Of a stretch of 64,000 nucleotides of DNA, positions 17,740 to 26,634 are shown one piece after another. Under the pieces are notes generated by a model. That model did no database searches. It had not been told where the DNA came from and saw only the letters and a list, made by a program, of their open reading frames with translations. Every line of letters starts with the position of its first letter. The first letter of the stretch is position 1. Source of the DNA: Nitrincola salilacus (GTDB lineage: Bacteria; Pseudomonadota; Gammaproteobacteria; Pseudomonadales; Balneatricaceae); NCBI RefSeq assembly GCF_046271865.1, contig NZ_CP176580.1:4526001-4590000 (forward strand). Direction: 5' to 3'. Made by a program: the position numbers and the translations under genes.

Positions 17740-18036
17740 ATGGCATCAAACCAGACAGAGATCAGCTGTGGAGAAGTGCTTGGCATCGCACAGGCGGCTG
17801 TTTTTCACTCACAGCTATCGGATGCCTGGGAGCATAGCTTGGCTGTCAGATCAGCCATCAGAATCGATATCAGCGGGCTGAATCAGGTTGACGCTGCCGG
17901 GATGCAATTACTGTACGGCTTTCAGCGCGATGCGTCAGCGAAAGGCATCGAACTGCACTGGTCCGAACCGACCCCGGCCTTGCGTGATGCCGTCAATATT
18001 CTGGGCATACCGGAATTCTACAAACGGGCTGGTTGA
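17740..18036 (+). CDS. STAS-domain protein of the che operon
   Basis: First gene of the chemosensory operon. The ATG at 17740 is preferred over the GTG at 17707 because AGAGGGA precedes it. The product is 98 residues, a single STAS domain with the core DISGLNQVDAAGMQLLYG. In anti-sigma antagonists of the SpoIIAA type the equivalent motif is DSSG and the second Ser is phosphorylated; here it is DAAG (Ala at about 53), so regulation by that route is unlikely. STAS genes commonly accompany cheY-cheA in such operons, but their job there is unclear. It may bind a partner in the signalling array. Confidence 0.8.
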   Translation: MASNQTEISCGEVLGIAQAAVFHSQLSDAWEHSLAVRSAIRIDISGLNQVDAAGMQLLYGFQRDASAKGIELHWSEPTPALRDAVNILGIPEFYKRAG

Positions 18037-18090
18037 AGACTCTCTACATACTCTTCTTTCATAAAAAAGTCATTTCAGGAGCTAAATGCG

Positions 18091-18453
18091 ATGGCAAAAA
18101 TTCTGGCTGTGGACGACGCAACCTCAATACGTCAGATGGTTGCACTCACACTCAAAGGTGCTGGTCACAACGTCACTGAAGCCTCGGATGGTAAACAGGC
18201 GCTGGATATCGCCCAGCGACAGTCATTCGACCTGGTTCTGACCGATGTCAATATGCCGACGATGGATGGTCTGACACTGACGCGGGAGCTGCGCAAACTG
18301 GCGGCATTTCGTTTCACACCAATATTAGTGCTGACCACAGAAGCCGGAGCGGAAAAGAAACAGGAAGGTCGTGCAGCTGGCGCCACCGGGTGGCTGGTAA
18401 AACCTTTCAATCCGGATCAACTGCTGGCAACCGTCAACAAAGTGTTGCGCTGA
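18091..18453 (+). CDS. cheY: CheY chemotaxis response regulator
   Basis: A 120-residue single receiver domain. It has the acidic pair DD at about 8-9, phospho-acceptor Asp at about 52 (LTDVNMPTMDG), the switch residue Thr in LVLTTEAG and Lys in VKPFN. A CAGGAG ribosome site precedes the ATG. It is the expected acceptor for the CheA encoded next. No cheZ phosphatase gene is present in the operon. Whether it acts on flagella or on another output cannot be told. Confidence 0.93.
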   Translation: MAKILAVDDATSIRQMVALTLKGAGHNVTEASDGKQALDIAQRQSFDLVLTDVNMPTMDGLTLTRELRKLAAFRFTPILVLTTEAGAEKKQEGRAAGATGWLVKPFNPDQLLATVNKVLR

Positions 18454-18481
18454 AGATGATGACTGCGGGTGGTCAAAAGAT

Positions 18482-20581
18482 ATGAGCATCGATATCTCAC
18501 AATTCCATCAGGTTTTTTTCGAGGAGAGCTTTGAAGGCCTCGATGCAATGGAGATGGGTCTGCTTGATCTGGAGGAAGGCCAGCCAGACCTGGAGACGAT
18601 CAATACCATTTTCAGGGCCGCTCACTCCATCAAGGGTGGCGCTGGCACCTTCGGCTTCATGGCGGTCTCGGACTTCACACATCATCTGGAAACGCTACTG
18701 GATGAGATGCGCAACGGCAAACGCCTGGTCACACGTGAAGCGATGACGGTCTGCCTGCAGGCAGTTGATCTGCTCCGGGAGATGCTGAACGCTGTGCGGG
18801 CATCGCAGGATCTGGATGATGAGCGGATTAAAGAGGTTGCTGATGCCCTTCAGGCCTTGCTGAACAAGGGTAACTTACCTGTTGCAACTGCTGCCCCAGA
18901 CTCTACCGCCGAGCAGGCAACAGATAAGGAGCCTGCAGCCGGATGGAAGATCACCTTTACTCCCCATGCCGAAATGCTGCAGACAGGTAATGACCCGGTC
19001 CGTCTTTTTTACGAACTGAGCGACCTGGGTGACATCTCCGTCACGCTGAATGACAGCCAACTGCCGCCCTTTCCTGACCTTGATCCTGAAGCCTGCTATC
19101 TGCAGTGGGTAATCGAACTGAAAGCGTCGGTTGAACAGTCTGCGATCACGGAAATTTTCGAGTGGGTCGAAGGGGATTGCGAACTGACGATCGCCCCCTT
19201 GTCGACACATGACGACACAGAGCCAACAGCGCTGGCGTCACCGAAAGACAGCTCTGAGGAACGCGCTGAAAACGAGATCGCGGCTGATCTCACAGAGAAT
19301 AACGTAACCAACAGCAGCGCACCTGTCGGGAAAAACACAACCGCCGGCTCTGCAACAACCGCAACCACTGAACGACATATGGCGTCCATCAGGGTCGACA
19401 CCGTCAAAGTGGACTCACTGATCAATCTGGTCGGAGAGCTGGTGATCACGCAATCGATGCTGAGCCAGATGGGCGAAGAGTTTGTGCCCGAGCGTTTGCC
19501 TTCTCTGTTGGATGGGCTGGAGCAGTTGGCACGACACACCCGTGAGCTGCAGGAAGGGATCATGCTGATCAGAATGATCCCGATCAGCTTTGCGTTCAAC
19601 CGTTTCCCGAGGCTGGTACGCGATCTCAGCGCCAAACTGGGCAAAAAAGTCGAGCTTAAGCTGAGCGGCGCACAAACCGAGCTGGATAAAACCGTAATGG
19701 AGAAGATCGGTGATCCGCTGACACATCTGGTCAGAAACTCACTGGACCACGGCCTGGAAACAGCGGAAAGGCGGATTGCAGCAGGCAAGCCAGCCACCGG
19801 CCTCCTGCATCTTAACGCCTACCATCAGGGTGGCAACATCGTCATTGACATCGAAGATGACGGCGCGGGTCTGAATGAACCAAAAATCCTTGAAAAAGCA
19901 AAAGAACGCGGTTTAGTCAGTGAGCACGAAGTGCTGTCACCGGAAAAAATACATGAACTGATCTTTATGCCCGGATTCTCCACCGCTGACGTTGTGAGCG
20001 ATATTTCCGGGCGTGGTGTGGGTATGGATGTTGTGAAGAAAAACATCCACGCTCTGGGTGGCTCTATCGAGGTGAAGTCAGAGCCGGGCAAAGGCTCCCG
20101 CTTCACTATTCGTCTGCCACTGACACTGGCGATCATGGATGGACAGATTATCGAGGTTGCAGACCAGCGTTATATCGTACCGCTGCTCTCCATCGTGGAG
20201 TCGGTGGTCATCAAGGGTAAAACGACCAACAAAGTGGCTGGTAAGGGTGAGCTCTACCTTTTCCGCGATGAGTATATCCCCCTGATCAGACTGTATGAGG
20301 TGTTCGGTCTGAAGCCAAACTCAGAACAGTTGGAGGGCGGTCTGTTGGTGGTCGTGGAGAGCAATAACAGCAAAGTCGGCCTGCTGGTCGACGATCTGCA
20401 GTCACAACAACAGATCGTTATCAAGAGTCTTGAAACCAACTACCGCAATGTCATGGGACTGTCCGGCGCGACCATTCTCGGCGACGGCAGTGTGGCCCTG
20501 ATTCTGGATGTGGCAGGCCTGGTCACGATGTACAGAGGATCATCACGAGCAGATAACCCAACTGAATTCCGGGTGGCGTGA
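18482..20581 (+). CDS. cheA: CheA chemotaxis histidine kinase
   Basis: A 699-residue kinase with the full layout. The Hpt domain (about 1-105) has phospho-acceptor His at about 48 in AAHSIKGGAGTFGF. A small P2-like domain follows (about 155-245), with a GNDPVRLFYELSDLG segment. After a low-complexity linker come the dimerisation helices (about 300-375), the ATPase domain with HLVRNSLDHG, DDGAGL and GRGVGMDVV, and a C-terminal CheW-like domain (about 560-690). It should autophosphorylate in the receptor array and pass phosphate to CheY and CheB. The stop overlaps the cheW start. Confidence 0.95.
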   Translation: MSIDISQFHQVFFEESFEGLDAMEMGLLDLEEGQPDLETINTIFRAAHSIKGGAGTFGFMAVSDFTHHLETLLDEMRNGKRLVTREAMTVCLQAVDLLREMLNAVRASQDLDDERIKEVADALQALLNKGNLPVATAAPDSTAEQATDKEPAAGWKITFTPHAEMLQTGNDPVRLFYELSDLGDISVTLNDSQLPPFPDLDPEACYLQWVIELKASVEQSAITEIFEWVEGDCELTIAPLSTHDDTEPTALASPKDSSEERAENEIAADLTENNVTNSSAPVGKNTTAGSATTATTERHMASIRVDTVKVDSLINLVGELVITQSMLSQMGEEFVPERLPSLLDGLEQLARHTRELQEGIMLIRMIPISFAFNRFPRLVRDLSAKLGKKVELKLSGAQTELDKTVMEKIGDPLTHLVRNSLDHGLETAERRIAAGKPATGLLHLNAYHQGGNIVIDIEDDGAGLNEPKILEKAKERGLVSEHEVLSPEKIHELIFMPGFSTADVVSDISGRGVGMDVVKKNIHALGGSIEVKSEPGKGSRFTIRLPLTLAIMDGQIIEVADQRYIVPLLSIVESVVIKGKTTNKVAGKGELYLFRDEYIPLIRLYEVFGLKPNSEQLEGGLLVVVESNNSKVGLLVDDLQSQQQIVIKSLETNYRNVMGLSGATILGDGSVALILDVAGLVTMYRGSSRADNPTEFRVA

Positions 20582-21087
20582 TGGTGGGCATGGCAGAACA
20601 TGAGGTCGATAAGATGCTGAATGCAGTCAATGTTAAAGATGGAAATAATCTCCAGTATCTGACCTTCGAACTGGGAGAAGAGCACTACGGCGTGGACATC
20701 CTGAGGGTTCAGGAGATCAAGGGCTGGCAGCCTGTCACGAAAATTCCCCGGTCACCTGAGCATGTATGTGGTGTATTGAACCTCAGAGGCATTGTGGTAC
20801 CCATTGTCGATCTGCGCCTGTTTCTCGGTATGCCCTTTGTAGAATACTGCAACACCACCGTAGTCGTTGTACTGAGAGTGCTGCAGGACGACGGTCAGCG
20901 CATTGTCGGCATCGTCGTGGATGCGGTGTCTGATGTCCAGGATGTGCCGCCAGGCGAGACTAAAGCCTCTCCCGACTTTGGCAATGTTGTCTGTACTGAC
21001 TATATCAGCGGCATCGTCGATAACGGTGACGGCATGTTACTGCTGCTCGATATCGACAAAATGCTCAGCTCCGAACGGATAGGTTGA
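20581..21087 (+). CDS. cheW: CheW coupling protein
   Basis: A 168-residue CheW from the ATG at 20581, which overlaps the cheA TGA as TGATG; GTG at 20578 and ATG at 20590 are alternatives. The two-lobed SH3-like fold is indicated by YLTFELGEEHYGVDILRVQEI, a PxSPxHVCGVLNLRG loop and GIVVDAVSDV. It links receptors to CheA. It lies between cheA and a ParA-like gene. Confidence 0.93.
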   Translation: MVGMAEHEVDKMLNAVNVKDGNNLQYLTFELGEEHYGVDILRVQEIKGWQPVTKIPRSPEHVCGVLNLRGIVVPIVDLRLFLGMPFVEYCNTTVVVVLRVLQDDGQRIVGIVVDAVSDVQDVPPGETKASPDFGNVVCTDYISGIVDNGDGMLLLLDIDKMLSSERIG

Positions 21088-21109
21088 GGACTATGTTTAA
21101 GGAGAGCCT

Positions 21110-21877
21110 ATGAGCGTCAGAACCATCGCCATCATGAATCAGAAAGGCGGGGTGGGTAAAACCACCACCACCGTGAATCTGGGGCATGCGCTGGCTCATT
21201 CCGGTAAACGTGTTGCCGTACTGGATCTGGACCCACAGGGGCAAGCTGCTGTCAGTCTGGGGGTTGATAACCTCAGACCCGGTATGGATGAAGTGCTGCT
21301 GAATGGCGCCCTCATCGATGAGGTCAAGGTGGAAGCGCGTAAACGCCTTGATCTGGTAGTGGCCGGCAATCTCCTCGGTAATGTTGAGCAGTTGAAGCAG
21401 GGCGGCGTGCAGCGTGGGCACAGGTTACGCAAGGCGATAGAGCAATCCTTGCTGACCGGATACGACTTTGTGTTGATCGACTGTCCGCCCTCATCCGGTC
21501 TGTTGGGGATCAATGCGATGTTTGCCGCACAGGAACTGATCATACCGGTCGCGTCCGATTATCTGTCATTGCAGGGGCTATCCAGAATGATGCAGATCCT
21601 CAAGCGTGCGGAAGACCTCTCCGGCTATCGTGTCGACACCTGGTTGGTATCAACGCGGATGCAGAAAAGGCGCAAACTGGCCGGAGAGGTACGCCAGCGC
21701 ATGCTGAAATATTTCCCCGATCGCGTATTTGCAACTTCGATACGCGAAAGCGTGCTGCTGGCCGAGTGCCCAAGCTATGGCAAAACGATTCTGGATTACA
21801 GATTGAACAGTGCTGGTGCCGAGGATTACCTCTCACTCGCAGCAGATGTTATTGGCAGGAGAACAGAACATGGCTGA
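21110..21877 (+). CDS. ParA/Soj-family ATPase, probable chemosensory-array partitioning protein
   Basis: A 255-residue deviant-Walker ATPase. It has KGGVGKTT (about 12-19) with the ParA-type signature Lys, a Walker A' segment in VLDLDPQGQA and IDCPPS as Walker B. It is embedded between cheW and a soluble chemoreceptor gene rather than beside a parB. ParA-like proteins encoded in che operons, such as PpfA of Rhodobacter sphaeroides and ParC of Vibrio, position chemosensory arrays. PpfA specifically distributes cytoplasmic clusters through a receptor N-terminus. The neighbouring receptor has a long unstructured, basic N-terminus that could serve the same function (inference). Chromosome partitioning is a less likely alternative. 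Confidence 0.88.
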   Translation: MSVRTIAIMNQKGGVGKTTTTVNLGHALAHSGKRVAVLDLDPQGQAAVSLGVDNLRPGMDEVLLNGALIDEVKVEARKRLDLVVAGNLLGNVEQLKQGGVQRGHRLRKAIEQSLLTGYDFVLIDCPPSSGLLGINAMFAAQELIIPVASDYLSLQGLSRMMQILKRAEDLSGYRVDTWLVSTRMQKRRKLAGEVRQRMLKYFPDRVFATSIRESVLLAECPSYGKTILDYRLNSAGAEDYLSLAADVIGRRTEHG

Positions 21878-21915
21878 GGTCGTTGATTTGAGCACAATGG
21901 ACAGGAGGAGTGAGC

Positions 21916-24900
21916 ATGGCTGATAAAGGTTCTCTGGGTAATGATCCGCTGGCATGGCTGGCTGAAGACGATGCTACGGCAGAAGCTTCTGAGCAAAGCA
22001 CGCAACAACGGCAAAACGCACCACAACAGGAAAGTGCGCCGCAGCGGAAAGCCACCAATAAAAAAGCCTCCTCCGAAAACGGCCCACCTCAGGCCGGGAA
22101 GACGGATACCGACCTGATCGAGGAAAGCTTTGCCGCGCTGGCCGATCAGGGTGAAGCGATTGTAGCGGACTTCTATACCCATCTGTTCAAACATTATCCG
22201 GAGCTGGAGCCGCTGTTTGACAACATCTCCCCCACTGCACAGCGCAAGAAACTGCTCGCGGCGCTGAAACTGCTGGTACAGAACCTGCGCAAGCCGGATG
22301 TACTGAGTGACTACCTGCAAGGACTCGGCGCCAGACACCAGGGTTACGGTGTCGGTGAGGATGACTACGACAAGGTGGCCAACAGCCTGCTGAGCGTACT
22401 TGAACAGCGAGCCGGTGCACTCTGGAGCGCTGATATCGGCAAGGCCTGGGCGAACACACTGAATGCAGTTAAAACGTTGATGCTGGGTGCCTATGGGCCC
22501 ACTGGAATGACGGAAGTGACGAATATGGCGGCAACACAGGATAATAAAGATCTGGTTCGGGTCCGTTCAGCGGTCGATGGTGCCATGACAGCTATCATGA
22601 TGGTTGATCGTGATTTTACGATCATCTACGCCAACCGCTCAACACTGGATATGATGTCTGAGCATGAAGCCACCTTTGCACAGATCTATCCCGGCTTTTC
22701 AGTGGACACACTGGTCGGCAGCAATATCGATATTTTCCACAAAAACCCGGCACACCAGCGCAAACTGCTCAGCGACCCGAACAATCTCCCCTTCTCTACC
22801 GATATCTCTGTCGGGCCATTAAAGTTCCGACTCAATGTTACGGCAACCATGGATGACGAAGGCAACTATATCGGCAATGCGCTGGAATGGGCCGATGTGA
22901 CCGAAGTGCGCCAGAAGCAACAAGATGTTGCGCGACTGACCGGCGCAATCAATGGCGCGATGACCGCGATTATGATGATCGATCGGGACTTTGTCATTAC
23001 CTATGTGAACGATGCAACGGTCACCATGCTCCGGCCGCATCAGGAGGTCCTGAAAGAGGCTTTTCGGGGGTTTGATGTCGACAAACTGGTGGGTTCCAAT
23101 ATCGACACCTTCCACAAAAACCCAGCACACCAACGACAGATGCTCAGCAAGCCAGACAACCTGCCTTATTCAACTGAGATCAAAGTCGGGCCTCTGCAGT
23201 TCCGGCTGAATGTCACTGCAACCATCGATGATGAAGGCAACTATATCGGCAACGCCCTTGAGTGGTCGGATATCACCGAAGCCAAAACGAAGGCGGCTGA
23301 AAGGCAGGCGCTTCAGGCCGAAATAGAAGGCGTAGCTGCGGCCATGGATCGGGTTATGGGGGTCATTTCTTTTGATATGAAAGGTAATATTATTGAGATC
23401 AACGATAATTTCCTGAATATCGTGGGCTATAACCGAGATGAGGTGATCGGCAATCACCACCGCATATTCGCACCACCTGGCCTGGCTGAAAGTCCTGAAT
23501 ATACGGCCTTCTGGGCCAAGCTGAACCGCGGTGAGTTCGATGCCGGGCAGTACAAGCGTATCGGCAAAGCTGGCAAGGAGATCTGGCTGCAGGCCAGTTA
23601 CAACCCAGTGTTCGGTGCAGACGGCAAACCCTTCAAAGTGGTCAAGTTTGCAACGAATATTTCCGCAGAGAAACTTCGCCAAGCTGATGTTGAAGGCCAG
23701 CTTGAGGCCATAGACAAAGCGATGGCCGTGATCAGTTTCAATCTGGATGGCACCATCATCGACGCTAACGACAACTTCCTGAGCGCAACGGGTTACAGTC
23801 ACAATGATGTCGTGGGACAGCATCATAGGATCTTCGCCGGCGAATTTGCCAACACACCGGAGTACCACGCCTTTTGGGCCAAGTTGAGTCGTGGTGAATT
23901 TGATGCCGGGGAATACCTGCGCTTCGGCAAGGGTGGCAAGGAGATCTGGCTGCAAGCCAGTTACAACCCGATTTTTGATCCGAACGGCAAGCCATTTAAA
24001 GTGGTCAAATATGCCTCTGATATAACTGAACAAAAACAGCTGCAACTGACAGTTGAAAAAGTGCTTAAGTCGACATCCGTTGTGATGAACGCCATGGCAG
24101 AAGGAGATCTGACCCGACAGATGGAGGGTGAATACGAAGGAGAATTTGCTCAGCTGCAAACGGCGATCAATGAAACCGTTAATGCCATCTCCGAGATCGT
24201 GCAGGATATCACCGAGTCGGCAGTCAGTATCTCCTCGGCGGCTGCGGAGATCTCCCGTGGCAATATGGACCTGAGTCGACGGACCGAGGAACAAGCTTCT
24301 TCGCTGCAACAAACGGCTTCCAGCATGGAAGAGCTGACCACCACCGTCAAGCACAATTCTGATAACGCGCGCGAAGCCAATCAACTGGCCGCCGGTGCCC
24401 GTGAAAAAGCTGAACAGGGCGGCGAAGTAATCCGCAAGGCGATCGACGCCATGGCCGCAATCAGCGGCTCGAGCAAGCAGGTGGCTGACATTATCGGTGT
24501 GATTGATGAGATCGCTTTTCAGACCAACTTGCTGGCGCTCAACGCGGCCGTGGAAGCAGCACGAGCCGGTGACCAGGGGCGCGGCTTTGCCGTGGTGGCC
24601 GCCGAGGTAAGGAATCTGGCTCAGCGCTCCGCTGCGGCCGCCAAAGAGATCAAAGCACTGATCAGTGACAGTGTGGAAAAAGTCAGCGAAGGCTCAGCAC
24701 TGGTCAATGAGTCTGGTCGTACACTGGAAGCGATTGTCGACGGGGCCACAAAAGTTGGGGACATCGTGTCAGAAATCGCTGCCGCAAGTGTCCAACAGAC
24801 CACTGGTATCGAGCAGATCAATCAGGCGGTCAGTCAGATGGATGAGATGACCCAGCAGAACGCCGCATTGGTCGAACAAGCAGCGGCCTCCAGTGAATCA

Positions 24901-25098
24901 CTGGATGAGCAGGGCAAAAACCTGCAGCAGCGAATGGAGTTCTTTACTACCGGGATGGAAAGTGTTCCACAGCCCCCATCGCGCCGCCAGCCAGCCCAAG
25001 TTCGCTCACGGGTGGCAGAACCCGCTCGACGCACAGCCACCACCAGACCAGAACGGCAAGCGGCACGTGTCACCAGTGATGAGTGGGATGAGTTCTGA
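21916..25098 (+). CDS. Soluble chemoreceptor: haemoglobin domain + two Aer2-like haem-PAS + two PAS + HAMP + MCP
   Basis: The ATG at 21916 follows AGGAGG. The 1060-residue product has no membrane segment. Residues 1-61 are disordered (DPLAWLAEDD, then Gln- and Lys-rich). Residues about 62-195 are a flavohaemoglobin/Vitreoscilla-type globin: FYTHLF with Tyr at 87 (B10), PELEPLF, Gln at 109 and RHQGYGV with proximal His at 141. PAS1 (about 215-332) and PAS2 (about 338-455) carry IDxFHKNPAHQR and LEW, resembling the haem-binding PAS of P. aeruginosa Aer2. PAS3 and PAS4 (about 475-708) are of the ordinary chemoreceptor type. HAMP (about 715-765) and the MCP domain follow. It ends EWDEF, a CheR-docking pentapeptide. 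Predicted role: cytoplasmic oxygen or gas receptor. Confidence 0.93.
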   Translation: MADKGSLGNDPLAWLAEDDATAEASEQSTQQRQNAPQQESAPQRKATNKKASSENGPPQAGKTDTDLIEESFAALADQGEAIVADFYTHLFKHYPELEPLFDNISPTAQRKKLLAALKLLVQNLRKPDVLSDYLQGLGARHQGYGVGEDDYDKVANSLLSVLEQRAGALWSADIGKAWANTLNAVKTLMLGAYGPTGMTEVTNMAATQDNKDLVRVRSAVDGAMTAIMMVDRDFTIIYANRSTLDMMSEHEATFAQIYPGFSVDTLVGSNIDIFHKNPAHQRKLLSDPNNLPFSTDISVGPLKFRLNVTATMDDEGNYIGNALEWADVTEVRQKQQDVARLTGAINGAMTAIMMIDRDFVITYVNDATVTMLRPHQEVLKEAFRGFDVDKLVGSNIDTFHKNPAHQRQMLSKPDNLPYSTEIKVGPLQFRLNVTATIDDEGNYIGNALEWSDITEAKTKAAERQALQAEIEGVAAAMDRVMGVISFDMKGNIIEINDNFLNIVGYNRDEVIGNHHRIFAPPGLAESPEYTAFWAKLNRGEFDAGQYKRIGKAGKEIWLQASYNPVFGADGKPFKVVKFATNISAEKLRQADVEGQLEAIDKAMAVISFNLDGTIIDANDNFLSATGYSHNDVVGQHHRIFAGEFANTPEYHAFWAKLSRGEFDAGEYLRFGKGGKEIWLQASYNPIFDPNGKPFKVVKYASDITEQKQLQLTVEKVLKSTSVVMNAMAEGDLTRQMEGEYEGEFAQLQTAINETVNAISEIVQDITESAVSISSAAAEISRGNMDLSRRTEEQASSLQQTASSMEELTTTVKHNSDNAREANQLAAGAREKAEQGGEVIRKAIDAMAAISGSSKQVADIIGVIDEIAFQTNLLALNAAVEAARAGDQGRGFAVVAAEVRNLAQRSAAAAKEIKALISDSVEKVSEGSALVNESGRTLEAIVDGATKVGDIVSEIAAASVQQTTGIEQINQAVSQMDEMTQQNAALVEQAAASSESLDEQGKNLQQRMEFFTTGMESVPQPPSRRQPAQVRSRVAEPARRTATTRPERQAARVTSDEWDEF

Positions 25099-26006
25099 TG
25101 AATGCCAGGGCTGGGATGGCTGAATTAATGGCAGACTCGACTGAAGTGGGAAAGCCTCGAAGTGTAAGCGACCACAGGCGGGAGTTCGTCTTTTCTGACG
25201 AGCATTTCCGCCAGATCCGCACCTTTGCCACCGCTCATACCGGCATCAATCTGGCAGACACAAAAAAGGATATGGTATATGGGCGCCTGAGCAAGCGGGT
25301 CAGGCGGCAGTTTGGTGGCAGCTTTGATGCCTACTGCTCCGCCCTTGTGCAAGGCTACGCAGAGGAGCAGGAATTCCTGATCAATGCGATTACCACCAAC
25401 CTCACCGCATTTTTCCGCGAGAACCACCATTTCGATTACCTGAGCGGAACAATTGTACCGGAGCTGCTGGTTAAAAATGCGCGCAGCAGACGTATTCGAA
25501 TCTGGTCTGCAGGCTGTTCCAGCGGCGAAGAACCCTACAGTATTGCCATCGCCCTGCGTGAAGCGATCCCTGATGTAGAGCAATGGGATATCCGGATTCT
25601 GGCCACCGACCTGAATGCCGAAGTCGTTGCACATGGACAGGTTGGCGTTTACAGCGAAGACAGGATCGAGACACTGTCGGATGCACGCAAGAAGCGTTGG
25701 TTTCTGCGTGGAAAAGGAGCACATGCAGGACAGGTGCGGGTAAGACCAGAGCTGGGCGACATGATCTCGTTCAAACGGCTTAACCTGTTGCAGAATTGGC
25801 CAATGAAGGGACCTTTTGATGCAATTTTCTGTCGCAATGTGATGATCTATTTCGACAAACCGACCCAGGCCCGACTGTTCGACCGCTACGCCGAAATACT
25901 GACTCCGCAAGGTTATCTGTTTGTCGGCCATTCAGAATCAATATTTAAAACCACCGACCGCTTCATCCCTGTGGGCCAGACAACGTATCGGCAGGTGCCG
26001 TCATGA
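25098..26006 (+). CDS. cheR: CheR chemoreceptor methyltransferase (pentapeptide-dependent type)
   Basis: A 302-residue SAM-dependent glutamate methyltransferase. The ATG overlaps the receptor stop as TGATG. The N-terminal helical domain (about 30-100) precedes the catalytic domain with WSAGCSSGEEPYSIAIAL (SAM-binding) and FCRNVMIYFD. The beta-subdomain contains RGKGAHAGQVRVRPEL. The Gly-rich insertion there matches CheR proteins that dock on C-terminal receptor pentapeptides. The two soluble receptors in this cluster end in EWDEF, so enzyme and substrate fit each other. Confidence 0.94.
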   Translation: MNARAGMAELMADSTEVGKPRSVSDHRREFVFSDEHFRQIRTFATAHTGINLADTKKDMVYGRLSKRVRRQFGGSFDAYCSALVQGYAEEQEFLINAITTNLTAFFRENHHFDYLSGTIVPELLVKNARSRRIRIWSAGCSSGEEPYSIAIALREAIPDVEQWDIRILATDLNAEVVAHGQVGVYSEDRIETLSDARKKRWFLRGKGAHAGQVRVRPELGDMISFKRLNLLQNWPMKGPFDAIFCRNVMIYFDKPTQARLFDRYAEILTPQGYLFVGHSESIFKTTDRFIPVGQTTYRQVPS

Positions 26007-26632
26007 TCATGGAGCGCCCCCCACAACCGGCCTGTATGCATGGCTTTGGACATATAAATCGCTACTGGGATCCCATGCATGCCTGCTGGGCCGCCAAGAT
26101 CCTGCCAGGAGAGATTTATATCGGTGCCAGTCCTTTTGAAATGGTGACCACAACTCTCGGCTCCTGTGTCTCGGCCTGTATTCGTGATGTTGAGACCGGC
26201 ATTGGGGGGATGAATCACTTCATGCTGCCACTGAAAAGTGATGGTGCTGGGTTTGCATCAATGGATATGGCTACCCGTTATGGCAACCATGCCATGGAGC
26301 AGTTGATAAACGAGATCATCAAGCACGGTGGACACAAAAAAAACCTTGAAGTGAAGCTGACCGGTGGCGGTCGGGTCATTACTCATATGAGTGATGTCGG
26401 ACGGCGTAATATCGAATTTGCACTGCAATACATTGAGATCGAACAGTTGCAACTGGAAGCCACGGATCTTGGTGACCACTGTGCTCGCAAGGTGATGTAC
26501 TCACCTGTTTCCGGGCGCATGCGGGTCAAACGCTTACACTCGGTGCCGAACGATACACTGGTCAAGCGTGAGCGTGCTTACCGAAGCGAGCTGTCGCGTC
26601 GTCCCTTGTATGGCGATGTAGAGCTGTTCTGA
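26003..26632 (+). CDS. cheD: CheD chemoreceptor glutamine deamidase
   Basis: A 209-residue deamidase whose ATG overlaps the cheR stop (ATGA). The catalytic Cys lies in TTLGSCVSACIRD and the catalytic His in GIGGMNHFMLP. CheD converts receptor Gln to Glu to adjust signalling and may bind other Che proteins. The order cheR-cheD-cheB is the same as in the Che2 cluster of P. aeruginosa. Confidence 0.94.
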   Translation: MIMERPPQPACMHGFGHINRYWDPMHACWAAKILPGEIYIGASPFEMVTTTLGSCVSACIRDVETGIGGMNHFMLPLKSDGAGFASMDMATRYGNHAMEQLINEIIKHGGHKKNLEVKLTGGGRVITHMSDVGRRNIEFALQYIEIEQLQLEATDLGDHCARKVMYSPVSGRMRVKRLHSVPNDTLVKRERAYRSELSRRPLYGDVELF

Positions 26633-26634
26633 AT

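Noticed and set aside
23170..24384. A 404-codon open frame on the reverse strand
   Set aside because: It lies entirely antisense to the globin/PAS/MCP receptor gene and mirrors its codon bias; the translation has no family features.
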